NCBI GenBank assembly: GCA_021397835.1 | Contig: JAJFZO010000609.1 | Coordinates: 7,752,001-7,816,000, forward strand | Length of the DNA: 64,000 nt | Source of the DNA: Moringa oleifera | Taxonomy: Eukaryota > Streptophyta > Magnoliopsida > Brassicales > Moringaceae | Direction of reading: 5' to 3' | Shown: piece by piece, positions 46,765-59,544 of the stretch | How positions within the stretch are numbered: the stretch's first letter is position 1 | Layout of the letters: every line of letters begins with the position of its first letter | Notes under the pieces: model-generated | What the model saw: the letters and a program-made list of their open reading frames with translations, nothing else | What the model was told of the DNA's origin: nothing | Databases searched by the model: none | Program-made: the position numbers and the translations under genes

Positions 46765-49700
46765 ATGTCCTCCAAGATCAGTAACCAAAACCACCATCTC
46801 AGTCAGTACCGAATCAACGGCCAGCTTGCTTCTCAGCCGTGTCCGCACCTTGCCGAGTTCCGCGCCCGGAATGGATCCAAACCTTTCCGGGCGCTCCAGG
46901 ACTGTCTCCGGGTCAAGCCGCCGGGAGGCCGTGCGGCGATCAGGCGGGAAACCTCTGAGGTCCCTAGGTGCGGCGCGTGCGGTGAGTCGGCTCGACCGCG
47001 GCTTTACGCGTGCGTGGCGTGCGCAGCAGTATCCTGCCACGCGCCTCCTCTCTCATCTCACGCGGCGGCGCACGCGCGGTCTATGCCCCCGGGCCATGAG
47101 ATCGCGGTAGACGTGGACCGTGCCGAGCTCTTTTGCTGCGCGTGCCGCGACCAGGTGTACGACCGCGACTTCGACGCAGCAGTGGTCCTCGCCCAGACTT
47201 CCGCCATTGCCTCAGCATCGCAATGCGTGAATCCCGAGAACCTCCGGAAGCGCCGCAGAGTGGATTACCGACCATGGAGCCCTGACGTGCGGGAGCGTGT
47301 GCTGATGGGGAGCTGCTCCATCCCTCTCCATGACGCCAGTAACAACAACAACAAGGATTCATTGTCGGCTTTGCCATGGGGATTGCGTGGGTTGAACAAT
47401 CTGGGGAACACGTGTTTCATGAACTCCGTGTTGCAGGCATTGCTGCACACACCGCCGCTGAGGAACTATTTCCTGAGTGATCGGCATAATAGGTATTACT
47501 GCCAGCAGAAGAATGGTGTTGCCGGTGCTTCTAGGAGGAGTGCTGGTGGTTGTGACGGTAACGTGAATAAGGGCAGCAAGGTCTGCTTGGCTTGTGATAT
47601 GGATGCCATGTTTTCGGCAGTTTTTTCAGGAGATCGGACGCCTTATAGTCCTGCAAAGTTTTTGTACAGGTTTGTGGTGATGATAATGTTTTTGTGCCTG
47701 TGGGAAAATTTGCCATGTTTCAATGTAGCAAAGGTTTGAATTTGAAATGTGCATGGCTGACTTTTGGTATGGATTGTGTCATTCAAAGTGAATGGAGGGT
47801 ATGAAAACTTAGTTTGCCCTCATTTACTGCCTGTTAGATGTGGGCTCTTCCAGTGGGAAAGAGTTGTTGAACAAAGTAATAGTTTCATATTCAGTTCTTC
47901 CAGTTTGCACCTAAATGTTGGTTTTGATGCTGGATTTGACTTTTGTTGACCATTGGCTTGCAGTCTAAATTTTCTTTTTAGCACTAATGAAGTTGTCCTT
48001 GTAAATTTGACAATAATTATGGGTGATGTGATTTCTCTGCAGTTGGTGGCAACATGCTGCAAATCTTGCAAGTTATGAACAGCAGGATGCACATGAATTT
48101 TTCATTTCAATGCTCGATGGCATTCATGAGAAGGTTGAGAAGGATCAACGAAAGCCTTTGAATCAAGGTAATATTAGTTTTTCACAGTTTTGTAAATTGT
48201 ACCCTGTTTTTTTTTTTTTTTTTCGGTTGAAAGGCATAAGGTTACAAAAGGAAAAGAGAAAAGAGCAAAATAGAAGAGAATAGTTGGGTCAGGTAAATTG
48301 TAATTGCACAACATGGAGAATATAACTGGCTGACACTCTATGTCCCAAAGATCTGTTGCTTTCCATATGAGAACTATAAAAGGGCGAATTGTTGGTTTAT
48401 ATGATAAAATTAATGGATTAGAGAATCTGCAACTCAACAGTTCTATTATGGGCCTCATGTTTTCAGGCAGTATTTTGATGCTGATACTGCATTGATTTGG
48501 ACCATTTGGTGGAATTAGATACTCCATGACTTGTATTTTAGTGAACAACTGAACATCAATTTAAGCAGCAATCATACTAGGACTTTGTATGTAGTTTCTG
48601 TTCACCAACCTGCCTTGTTAAAGATGCAATGTGCTTGTTATGTAATTTCTGAGATGCAGTTTGCTGTTGGTTTATATATAGAATATATTTCTGTGTTATT
48701 TTGGTCATGCAATCGTGTCATATTATTTGATCTCTCCAAGCTATAATTATATGCATTCATTTAACTCCTATGAAGTATGGTTAAACCTTGTAACTTGCTT
48801 TTAGTTGATTTTTCTGTTTGCACCACATCAGTGAGCTAGGTACATAATTTTACTGTTTTGGTGGTGCTGTGATAAGTAAGAAATGATAATCTGTAGATAG
48901 CTAAGATGATCAGTGTTTGGGTCAACTTTCATTGGAGGACTTGGTGAACTTTAAAGCCACAAAACATCTACTGACTTGCTGCCATGATAAGAGTGCAAGA
49001 TAATGAAAATGCAGGCATCTCTTACTGTTAATAACCCTCTGATTTGAAGTGCTACTTTTTAATCAAGATGATCCAGAATACTTCTAAAGATTAAGAAGTA
49101 ACCATAACCTTTAACTGCAGGTTGTTGGTTTAGGTCTTTTGTCTGTTGCCTAGGAGTTGAAGAGTGCTCCCAGATTTAGGGCTAATACTCAACCTCAGCC
49201 TGCAGGCTTGATGATGTCATCTGCTCCACTCTTGTAAGTCTAACTTTTCTTAGCCTACTTTGTTTCATCATAGGACATTCTTCTCACTCATAATTTTCAT
49301 CTTACTTCCACCTTTGCACTATTTAGGGTCCTATCTCGCGAATAATTGATCCCGCATGGAGAACTGAGGAAAGTCAAGTTAGGTTTACAGCCAGCATAAT
49401 ATACATCTCATCAGTCTTCTGGGAACTTTTAAGACTAGCAGTGTTTTTTGCTCTAACCCCACTTTCATTGAACCTGATGAAAGTGCTGCTCAATATTTCT
49501 ATGTTATGGGTTTGCCAGCCTTTATGTATGTCTTTCATTCCCTTGCAATTGTTCTGCAATGGTTAACTCTTAATTTGTTTCTTGTCTCTTGTACTAAATA
49601 AATATAATAGAAGAGGCAAACAAACCATGATGCTTGTTGTGGTTCCTCTCTTTCAAATGGAAAAGGGATGTTTAAAATTGTGAAACCTTATCCTAAGATG

Positions 49701-50824
49701 GCAATAACTTGTTGCTCAGGTTGAAAGCTTTCTCATTTAAAGCTTACCTTCTAATTTTGAAGTGCATTAAGGTTCGAGTGGTTCTCTGTTACGGTGGTGT
49801 TAAACCTATTGACATGGAGAAAGGTGCCAGATCTTTGGTGTTACCTGTTCTTCACTGGCACCAGAAAAAAAAAATACAAGATTAAATTCATTTGAGAAGC
49901 AGTTGTCTTTTATATTTACTGGTAGATGTGCTCTCTTTTCTTTTTTCTAGGAGCTTGTTTTCTTTCTTTTGCAGTTTTATTGGATATATGGGCTTGAGTT
50001 ATCGTTCAGCATCTATTCATGAGAAAAACATTTAACATTTTTTGTTGGGTGCAGGCAATGGAGACTGTTGTATTGCACATAGAGTATTTTCCGGTATCTT
50101 GCGCTCTGATGTCATGTGCATGGCCTGTGGGTTCACATCAACAACATATGATCCATGTGTTGACATTTCTTTGGACTTGGAGCCAAATCAAGGAAGTTCT
50201 GGGAAGATGTCATCAGCAAAATCTCATAATTCTTGTAATGGGGAGGCAGATTGCATGAATTCAAGCCAAAACTGTGGGACATCAACCTTGATGGGTTGCT
50301 TAGACCGTTTTACCAGACCCGAGAGATTGGGCTCTGACCAAAAATTTTTTTGCCAACAGTGTCAGGTGAGGCAAGAGTCTCTCAAACAGATGTCCATAAG
50401 AAAGCTTCCTCTGGTTTCTTGCTTCCACATCAAAAGATTTGAGCATTCTTCTATACGAAAAATGTCGAGGAAGGTTGATCGTTATCTGCAGTTCCCATTT
50501 TCTCTGGACATGGCTCCATATCTCTCGTCATCCATCCTGAGAGGTCGATTTGGTAATAGGATTTTTCCTTTTGACGGGGATGAGCCAGATGCTTCTAATG
50601 AGATGTCATCAGAGTTTGAATTGTTTGCTGTTGTCACTCACAGTGGTAAACTAGATGCTGGCCATTATGTGACATATTTGCGGTTAAGTAATCAATGGTA
50701 CAAGTGTGATGATGCCTGGATCACTCAAGTCAATGAGAACATTGTGAGAGCAGCACAAGGCTACATGATGTTTTATGTGCAGAAAATGCTTTACTACAAA
50801 GCAAGTGAGAAACAAGTTGCCTGA
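46765..50824 (+). CDS. UBP22: Ubiquitin carboxyl-terminal hydrolase 22 (SAGA deubiquitinase)
   Basis: Three exons, 46765-47669, 48043-48167 and 50055-50824, join in frame to 599 aa. A ZnF-UBP domain lies in the N-terminal part (Cys26, His28, then Cys69, Cys72, Cys83/86 and Cys124-Cys127). The USP catalytic domain starts at about residue 206 with the Cys box [13 protein letters not shown] (nucleophile Cys217) and continues with QQDAHEFF. It has zinc-ligand pairs at Cys365/368 and Cys443/446, and ends with the His box AGHYVTYL (His547) and a DDAW acidic site (562-563). The arrangement matches plant UBP22 and animal USP22, the deubiquitinase of the SAGA module that removes ubiquitin from histone H2B. 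The first exon is strongly GC-rich against an AT-rich background. All catalytic residues are present, so it should be active. The second intron is about 1.9 kb. Confidence 0.93.
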
Positions 50825-52084
50825 TGATGTGCTGATAGGAAACGAACAATTGTTGGTCAATACAATCTCAGTGGCTGCAAGTTCAACTGCATCTGTGAAA
50901 CGCCGTGACCAGTTTTGTATACCGTAAAAACAAATCTCTTCACTGAAAGAAGAAAGCAGCTTGCTATCGTCTGACCAGTACTCCCTCGATGATTTATTAT
51001 TACTCCGATGGAGTGTAAAGTGAGCCTAATTTTTGAGGTGCTCCAGCGTTTGGGAAGTTAATTTGATGAAGGTATGGTGAAATGATATCTAATTTTATTT
51101 TCTTTTCTGATATGCTTATTCAAGCTTTTGTCCGTTCATTATGTCTCTTTGCTGTATCCTTCGGTAGTGGAAATGCATGGAGATGTAGTCTGTCTCTTTC
51201 CTGTATCCTCTTAGTAAAGTGGGAATGCATGGAGATTTGGCCTTCCAGTGTACTAATCCTTCCTTACATGGTGTATGAATGCCAGAATTCGGATCTTACA
51301 TATTTAGAGTTCCGACTTTGGTGAACAAAGTCTTTTCCTTGAATTTGATGTTTGATCTGTGATCACAAAAATTTTAGGATGATCACTTACAAATTCAATG
51401 CAAAGAATTTTTCTTTGGCCCATACTTTTCTATTCTGTGTGAGACTGTTTACTTAGAATAGGTTGTGCTTTTGTGTGCACAATTGTTAAGGTCTTAACTA
51501 AGGCATCAAGGGAAAAGTTTTGTTTGAAGATAGGGGTAATCCATGACTATGCTCACTTTATAATACAATTGTATATTCAGCAAGCAGAGCTGGGTGGCAC
51601 ACATACTGGCTAAATATGTTCGATACTTCACTGGGAACTACTTTCAAAGAAATTCAATATGCACAAGCTTTGCTCTTGTTGACTTGCTTATATTGAACTT
51701 TATGTTATTAGGTGAATGCAAAAGCCCATCCAAATAGTATTTGGATGGACACACGCACTCTCGAAATTGAAAACAGGAAATTTTGTCCAAGTTACATTGG
51801 TTGAAATTCTACAACTACAAAGGCATATTGAGTATTGTCTTTGTTAATACAGCGTCCTCTTCTCAATAATAATAATGATAAGCATCCAACAATTTATAGC
51901 CTACAACACTACCTAATATCTGCGGAAATGCAGGTCAACAGGCCATACAGCCCCAAGATTAGCATAAGCAGAATTGGAGAAAACAACCAAGAGATGGGTA
52001 CCAAGGAATATCCAACATATAAGCTTCTCTGAAAGCTTCAATTAAATCAGAGAAAACAACAAAGAGATGGGTACGAAGGGATAT
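50825..52084. other. Convergent spacer between UBP22 and the transporter pseudogene
   Basis: UBP22 (+) and the transporter remnant (-) converge here. The left part probably holds the UBP22 3' UTR, including an imperfect local repeat ('gtagtggaaatgcatggagatgtagtctgtctctttcctgtatcc' and its partial copy near 51,210). No other gene is supported. Confidence 0.5.
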
Positions 52085-55000
52085 CTACCATCTCAACTTT
52101 TTTGAAAGCTTATGGGAGAGGTTTCCTATGACAAATCCAAGGAATGCCTGAAACAGGCCGTAAGCCATGAGTTCCCGTTTGTGGACAGACATCAAGGTCC
52201 AGGCTTAAGGCTAAAATTAAATGCAACCCTTCAGAATCATTGTCCTTATGCTAAAGCCCTTTTAATCATAATCAAGGTAATGCCAAAATGAAGGAACTAC
52301 ATTAATAGTGGCAGCCATTTATGCCAAAAAGAAATGACAATTATAGCTGTCATTTACCTGAGATGAGCCAATAATATAAACCAGTGAATAGTGCTGACCA
52401 TGTATCACCATGTCCTCCACCGTGGCAAGGGGAATGGCAGGGAGACACCTAGTGCAGTCACCAGAGGGGATGTCCAAACAGCACCTAATGCCCTGTAAGA
52501 ACGTATATGAACTCTGGTTCAGAACAAGGACACTAAGCTGCATGTAAGTTAAAGCACAATTATTCTGTGGGCATTTACTAAAAATGGTCAGAAAGCATGT
52601 TTCCAATGAAATCAGTTGAGAAGATAATCTTCCACTTTAGTTGAAGGAGGAATCCTAAACTTTGGTTCAATACCCACAGCAGTAAGAGGCCATACTGCAG
52701 AAGAACAAACCAGAGCATTCAATCATTCAAGATCCCGCAAATATGTGGTACAAGACAACTTTAAGGAACAAGAAAAAGGGCTGAAACATTGCAAGATACA
52801 TAAAAGTGAAAATACCTATAGGTTATAGCGTAACATGTGGAAAAGCTCAACAATCTACTCTTACCAAGCCACCAGAGAGCAACAAGTGTAAATAATCCTA
52901 TGTAACCAAATAGTTTTTGCATGTCTATACTTTCTCCTGCTTCTCCTGAAACCTTTTTAAGCAGCACTGCGATATAGTTACCTCAGTTTTCAGCTATGGA
53001 TAAATCAGATTTCTCGAAGGGAAAGAAAGAAGAAAACCAACCTCCAAATAAACCATAAGTCATTGCCGAGAGAAGAGCAAAAAGATCTCCAACAAGAGAA
53101 TGCTTCACATCTCTGAATTAAGGAAACCCGTCATTAGTTGCTATTCAAAGACTTGCTGTTAACATTCAAACTAAGAGCACCATATTACTAATTGTGTTCA
53201 TTTTTTGTTATTTAGGTATGATATCAAGTAGTCTTTTCCTTTCTCATTCGCTTTGATGATAAGTGATCATGCTTTAGTAATTTCCTCTGCTTTTATACCC
53301 TCAGGATGACTAACAAATTCATGCCAATTTATAATTTCACCAAACTGGAGGCAAACCAAAGGTACTTGGATGTGCTTGATTGAGTTTCACCTGAAGCCCA
53401 TGTCTTCCCAACCGTCGTTATGGCAACACCAGCCATGCTGACACTAATAGAAATTACTTTTACTAAATTTATCGAGTCTTGACCGAGAAGTGCACCAATC
53501 AATAGAGTAAATAAGTCATGATGTTGAAGAGAGCGATGTTTTGCTAGCAACGCTTGTTCATGCAAGTGCAGCATTTGTTAAATCCTGCAGAAAGCAATAA
53601 AATGGATGAACACTTTCAGTTACCTTACTGAGGGAACACTTAATTGGAACACACATCGTAAACTGATCCCCAGATTATGTCCATCGTAAAACAAAGATAG
53701 TCTAAATACATAGAAGCATAGAACAATATGAAAATCAGCAATCTAATGATGTCAAACCATGAAACTCAAGAGTGATAAGAAGTATGTGAAAATTATTAAG
53801 ATAAACAGCAACGTGATTTCAACTGCTCTAATAAGATGCTAAAAAAGAAGCAATTTGTCTTTCTCACCTCTGTGAAAAACCAGATAGGTGCAGTGCAAAT
53901 TTCAAACCCTGCAGTTTCCTTTGCGGTAGGCTTCCTGTCTTGCTCCAATACATCCAAAATATCTTTCCATTCAGAAACTAATGGACTTCCCTCTTCAAGA
54001 GGGATGTCTACAGGAAAGCCTTTGTTGGCGGTTGTTGCCTCGTGTTCATTTTGGGAAGTTTCATCATTACCATCATGGTATACTTGAGAAACAAGTTCCT
54101 TAGAGGACTTATCAAAAGTATCTGTCCCATTACTGTGTTTATAACATTGATGTCTTATAAACTTCAGTAACCAGTCCTTAGTGAATGCTATTGGAAGATA
54201 AACTACCAAAAGAGAAGTTCCAAGATATGCAACCACAAATGGATGCCTATAATTTGTGAATGTTTCCTATTTTAAGGCATAAAAGTGATGTTTTAATTAA
54301 TCTCAGCTCAAAGCCTTTACTTGAAAAAAGCATACGAGAGAAAAATAGAAGATGCTGAAGTCTAGAACCAAAAGATCATCAAAGAACACGAGAAAAACTG
54401 ACAATTGGGTAAAAACCGGATGCCCATAAAGAAGTTCCCTAAAGCATCCAGGAGACCTCCCAATTCCCATTGCAACCTGAGCATGTAAAAGGAACCATTA
54501 ATTTCAACAGTGACAAAGTTGAGTATATTGGTAAAGAGTCACTAAATCCAATCAACTTCTGACAAGTTCAAAAGAACATGAACCAAATACTTGAGTTCTA
54601 TCAAAAATAATAAGCATATATCAAGCTTTTAGTTAAACGTGCAACAAGACGAATCCAGCTTCACACAATCAATTGATACGGGTAAAAGAAATTATTGCTG
54701 CTCTAGACACATCACTACCTTAGGGAAGCAAAAAACTGGGCTCTGCAACAATTAGCTACTCACCTGGGGGATGGTTATGTTACAGGTCTCAGCTAAATGC
54801 CATAAGGCAGTAGTAAAACAAATATAACAATGACATTAAGTACAGAATAAACGTAGTATCAGCGGGACAGCAACTGGATAGCTGCTTGAGGAATGATAGT
54901 CCTATATATGGACAACATGTCCTTTCACCATCAACACAAACTATAGTGACATCATTCACAAACTTCACAGATATTACAGTTTAGGATGAAGAAAATATGT

Positions 55001-56429
55001 ACAAACAAAATGACTCTTCACCAACTATTGATCTTCAAATGTTTCAAAATCTTTTGTTGGTTCATAACATAAATTGAAATTTGCCTAGAACATGGCTGAC
55101 GAGCCAGGCGCATGAAGGGATACATATCACTTGATTATAGTGTATAACGGGCTTTGATTAAAAGTTGATAGGTGGGCTAATGTCTTAGCTAATTAGGCTT
55201 GTAGGAGTCTCATCTCATATATGTCCATAAAACTTAAAATAAAACCTGGGTCATCTTTCAATTGTAGCAGGCACCAATAATGTCACATCGAAAGAACCCA
55301 CTTTATCCACTTTTTTTCGCTGTTTTTTCAATCTCGATTGGGTAAAGCACATAATATGGTAAACCCAGTTAAAAACATAATAAATAAATTTAAAAAAGTT
55401 TCTTCAAAGGTTCTAAAAATTATCTTTTTTTGAAAAAATCTCAATAATCTCCTTAAGTATTATACAAATAGTGAGATTTTATTTGAGATTGAATTCCAAA
55501 GAGTACCCCACTTTTATTAGAAGAGAAAACAGACAGATTCGTTAAGATCCACCATACACACGTGCAGGTCATTACTATCGATCCATCGGCTTTGGGTAGC
55601 ATCTATATATAAATATTTTTTTAAAAAATAAATAAAATATATTTTTGAATTCAATCAATACCTCACAAACTCTATCAGACTTGATCTTTCATCCACTAAT
55701 GTACTTGGAGACTCCGTCTCACTACGACGTGATAGTAAAGCAGTACTTTGCACACATGACTCACATAGACCGTGACACATGTACGTTCATCTTTCATGAA
55801 AATCTCAATCATATACACTATAAATATTTTCTTTATCTCTTCTCTAAAATACATAATAATATTCAATTTTTTCTTATACTCTCTTTGTCTCATTTATCAT
55901 CAGCTCTTATGCTTCTTCAGTTTAATATTTTATTTTTATTTTAAAAATAAAATAAATTTTAAATTTTAATTTTTATTTTATTTTAATTTCAAATAAATTA
56001 AAAAATGTGTAGTATTTTTAGATTTTAATATGATCCACAATAAAAATATTTAGATTATTTTACCTTAAAAACTACAAAAACTGCTGCACGTGAAACACAA
56101 AACTGCGAAAGGCCTTAACAAAAAATGACTTAATCTGCGATTCTAACCTACTAAAATTTTAATAATATTTTTCTTGCCTGTTAAGATGATACAGTTTATA
56201 ACAAGCCCATTTGAAATAGAGAGCAGCACAGAAAGAGAAGAATAACCTGCGTGACCTCTGCATAGGTGACCCAGATCACAACACTGATCATGAAAAGCAA
56301 ACCTCCCCAGTATTTCCAAACCTTTTTTTTTTTTTCTGTAATCAGCTTACCAAACTCAAAATTATCTCTTCCTCTTACCAATATCTGTTTCTCTTGCCCG
56401 TCTCTTCCCTCTGCAGTGGCTGTCATCAT
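52085..56429 (-). pseudogene. SLC35F/THI74-like (EamA family) transporter pseudogene
   Basis: Eight exons can be placed on the minus strand: 56429-56247, 54266-53868, 53584-53366, 53112-53042, 52966-52865, 52694-52579, 52492-52358 and 52147-52085. Splice sites remain usable, and exon phases agree once the damage is allowed for. The ancestral protein was about 428 aa with about ten membrane spans, like Arabidopsis At4g32140. Recognisable parts are EVTQ, AYLGTSLLVVYLPIAF, SLVGDLFALLSAMTYGLF, MQKLFGYIGLFTLVALWWL and DMVIHG. Lesions: stops at 53558-53560 and 53516-53518, an extra base near 53,512, a stop at 52612-52614, an extra T near 52,610, a Trp codon turned into TAG across the exon 6/7 junction (52,579/52,492), and a one-base loss in exon 7. 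Translation would stop after about 202 residues. Exons 1, 2, 4, 5 and 8 are clean. Neighbouring genes are intact, so this is not general sequence error. Confidence 0.88.
54267..56246 (-). other. Large first intron of the transporter pseudogene
   Basis: The donor follows GTCACGCAG at 56,247/56,246 and the acceptor is AAAATAG at 54,267. The intron contains AT-rich DNA and, around 55,560-55,900, an unclassified stretch. No coding exon with family similarity was found inside. Confidence 0.6.
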
Positions 56430-56758
56430 GTATATATATAGAGCAGATAAAGGAACTGACAGCACTGTTCGGTTTTCCTAGCTAACTTTTTTTTTTTTTT
56501 ACTGCAGTTTTCCTGGCTAATTAAGAAAACTAGAAAGGGAAACGGAGAATGCGGGCGACTTCTACGCAAAATGAAAAAGGCCAAGCGTAAGGTTTTTAGT
56601 TCACTGTCATCTCTCTCTCTCTCTCTACACCTCACTGTCATCAATAGCGCATATGTTAGCTTCAGTTGCCCATCGAAAGATGGCAATACCATCACGTGAG
56701 TAACTATCAGATGCGATCGTCTCTATGCCATTACCATGATATTAGATATATATGTATA

Positions 56759-57117
56759 TATCATCTTTAATCTTAATCACTAAAATTAACATTATTTTAA
56801 TGTTAAAAATAATTTTAATTTTAATTTATTAATATTATTAATATTTATTTTAATAATATTAAATAATAATTATTAGTAAATAATATTTAAATTAATTAAA
56901 TTATACATTGAATATTAATTTTATTTTAAAATTTTTAATAAAATATTTTTAATAACATAATTTTTATTAATAATATAATAGATATATTAAATTATTTATT
57001 AAAAATATATTTTAAATAAAAATTTAATAATTATTAATATAAATTTTTATTTTTAAAAATTTATATTTAATGTTATTTGATGTTGCACTATAATAGCATC
57101 AAAATAGTGAGATGATT
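56759..57117. mobile_element. Harbinger-like element, copy 2 (internally deleted derivative)
   Basis: Its ends (TATCATCTTTAATCTTAAT and, inverted, AATCATCTCACTATTTTGA) and the next block (TTAACA..ATTTTA.TGTTAAAA) resemble the element at 39,307-40,365. Internal AT-rich segments, such as 'aaattatacattgaatattaattttattttaaa', also match. It is only about 360 bp, so it looks like a deletion derivative of the same family. No target duplication can be fixed. Confidence 0.45.
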
Positions 57118-57936
57118 TACCTGTCACATTACAGAGAAAAAATAATAAAAATATTGGTGTTTTTTTATCTTCCAGGAGATGGCCTCACTTTTTTTTTTTA
57201 TGCATAAATATTTTTGCTCCGATAATTTGTACAAGGATATTTTCATATGATAAAAAATATAAATCTTTCACACTTATATTTTTCAAAATAAGGATCAATG
57301 AAATTAATAGTTATGTTTTTGAATAAATTTTATTTATATAATTTATTAATTATAATAAAATAAGTAATTCAAGATTTATCTTATTTTAATATAATTTTAT
57401 ATAAACATATATTTTTTAAATTTTCAATTTCTTAAAATTTTAATTTTTTAAATTTAAACTGATTGTTTTAATTTTTTAATTATATAATCAAACTTTTAAT
57501 TTGAATCAATTTAAAATTTATCAAAAAATTTAAAAATTAGAGATATTCAAATTTAAGATCTTATATAACAAATCTAAACTTGAAATTTTATGTTGACGTA
57601 AAGAAATGATGAAGCTATTATTAAAAAATTGTTTGTAAAAATAACTTGTAATTCCAAAATTATTAAATTTGATAGATAAACTTGAAATTGAGTAAAGAAT
57701 TTATTTGAATTATATTTAAGTACTTCAATAATAAAAATATTATTAATTTTGTATAATCGTTTAAACTAATATCTAAATTGAATTATATTAAAAATTTAAA
57801 TTGTTAATTGAGAAAATTGAAATGGCAAGATTTAAATTAAAATCAAAGCAAAATTCCAGTTTTGTTAATAATTTTTAATTCATGATTTCAATATTATTTT
57901 CCATACATATAGATGTACATGTACATACACACACAC

Positions 57937-57971
<35 letters not shown>

Positions 57972-58240
57972 CATATATATATCTATTATATGTATATGTA
58001 CATATGCATAAATCAATTAAATTCTCTGTTTTAATAAAAAATATAGTAACTTTCTGTTATCGATAAGGCACCAAGGGGTGTCACCCATGTAAAAGATATT
58101 AGTTAGATCATTTTCAGAAGCAAGGACATTAATGAATTCTATAAAGTTTTTCTCATTTATAAAAAGAATCCCTTGTTATCTACAATTTATGAATATGAAT
58201 TTATTTATTCTTTAACACATTAAGAGACACTTTTATTCCT
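57118..58240. other. AT-rich spacer with a palindromic microsatellite
   Basis: No gene. A copy of the dispersed AT-rich module is recognisable at about 57,520-57,780. A compound palindromic microsatellite lies at 57,926-57,971. Confidence 0.5.
57926..57971. repeat. Compound palindromic microsatellite (AC)n(AT)n(GT)n
   Basis: An (AC)n run passes into (AT)n and then (GT)n, so the whole tract is self-complementary and could extrude as a hairpin. Further 'tatatgtatatgtacata' sequence follows to about 58,012. Confidence 0.85.
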
Positions 58241-58259
58241 TTAAAAACCCTCATATTTC

Positions 58260-59290
58260 TTTCTTCCCAAATAAGGTAAAAATAAAAAATGAGTGGTTGA
58301 ATTAGTGCAATATCTTTCTTATTTATCCCAACTGTCCTTATGCCTTCTCAAGCACTCAATTTTGCTATCATTGAACCTGATGTCATGTAAACTTGCCCTA
58401 AAAAAAGCAACAAACTTTTCCAAACCTCTCTAGACCATTTACACAAATGCATTACATGATTCAAATTTTTTATTTTTTTTCCCATGGAAAGCACCTATTT
58501 GAAAGATTGATTCCCCTTTTCTGTAGATTATTAAGGCTTAAAGGTTTACTCCAAGCCACCTCCCACATAAAAAATGTCACTTTCGAGGGTGCTCTAACCC
58601 TCCAAATTAACTTCAAGGTATATGATTCATCATTTCTCCTTCTTGAACAACCATTACATTCTTAAAAAGAGACTTGATTAAAAACATTTCTTCTTTCTGT
58701 TCCTTCCAAATAGCCCTATCTTCAGTGCTTAATTCTAGTTTGAAGCTGTATATATACTCAAGAAACTGCCCAATCAATCCTGTTTCCCAATCTGGCACAT
58801 TCTTTCTAAATGCAATCTCTCATATTGCTTCCTCTCATCTTATAAATAAGTACTCTTTTACCTATACTTTTTTATTACAAGCAAGTTGATATGCTTTCAG
58901 AAATGCCTCCATAAGTGGTTGATCCCAACACCACAAATCATGTCAAAATGTAATGTTGTTATCCATCCCAACTTTGAATTTTACGTGTGGTTTTACTATA
59001 TACCAAAATTTTCTTATAGCTTTCCATACCTCATTTCCATGACTTTCACTCCCTATCATCATTATCCACCCTTCTTCCATTTCTCCATATTTAACTACCA
59101 TCACCCTCCTCCAAAGACTTTCTTTTTCCATCATGAACCTCCATAAACATTTGTATATGAGAACTTTGTTAAAAAAGCTTAGGGGTTTAATCCCCAAACC
59201 TATATTCTTGACCGGTTGTCTCACAATCTCCCATTTAACAAAATGCTATTTGAACTAGTCTCCTAAAATTTCTCATAAAAATCACCTTTA
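58260..59290 (-). mobile_element. LINE (L1-type) 3' fragment
   Basis: On the minus strand, 59,224-58,943 reads as the end of a plant LINE reverse-transcriptase ORF. An LGIKPLSFFNKVLIYKCLWR block is followed by MEKESLWRRV, a KYG.ME segment, and a VWKAI...W region leading into the zf-RVT-type domain. The continuation (to about 58,560) includes the remaining zf-RVT part (AIWKEQKEEMFLI) with frameshifts. Truncation at the 5' side is usual for LINEs. The element is not functional. Confidence 0.75.
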
Positions 59291-59544
59291 TAATTGCTCC
59301 ATGTTATTTACAATGATCATAAGTAAAGGAAACAAAGATATGTAGTATACCAAAGACTTGAAATAGTGTTTTTAATGAGTATTAGCCTTCCCTTTTGGAA
59401 AGGTATCTTCTTTTCTAACCCACTAACATCTTTTTATCTTTATTGACAAGAGCTAACTAGGGTAGGCCTATAATGACTAGGATTAGAATAAGCATAAAAT
59501 CTTATGACGAACCCAATTATGAAGATTATTTTCATCAGTTTCTT
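59291..59544. other. Spacer between LINE fragment and LTR-like repeat
   Basis: Mixed sequence that may be a further, unreadable part of the LINE. Nothing else recognised. Confidence 0.4.

Noticed and set aside
46756..47377. Minus-strand and alternate-frame ORFs over UBP22 exon 1
   Set aside because: Shadows of a GC-rich coding exon; Arg/Ser/Pro-rich with no domain.
54421..54480. Possible extra exon in the first intron of the transporter pseudogene
   Set aside because: It has an acceptor-like AG and a short open run, but the translation does not fit the family, and exons 1 and 2 already join in frame.
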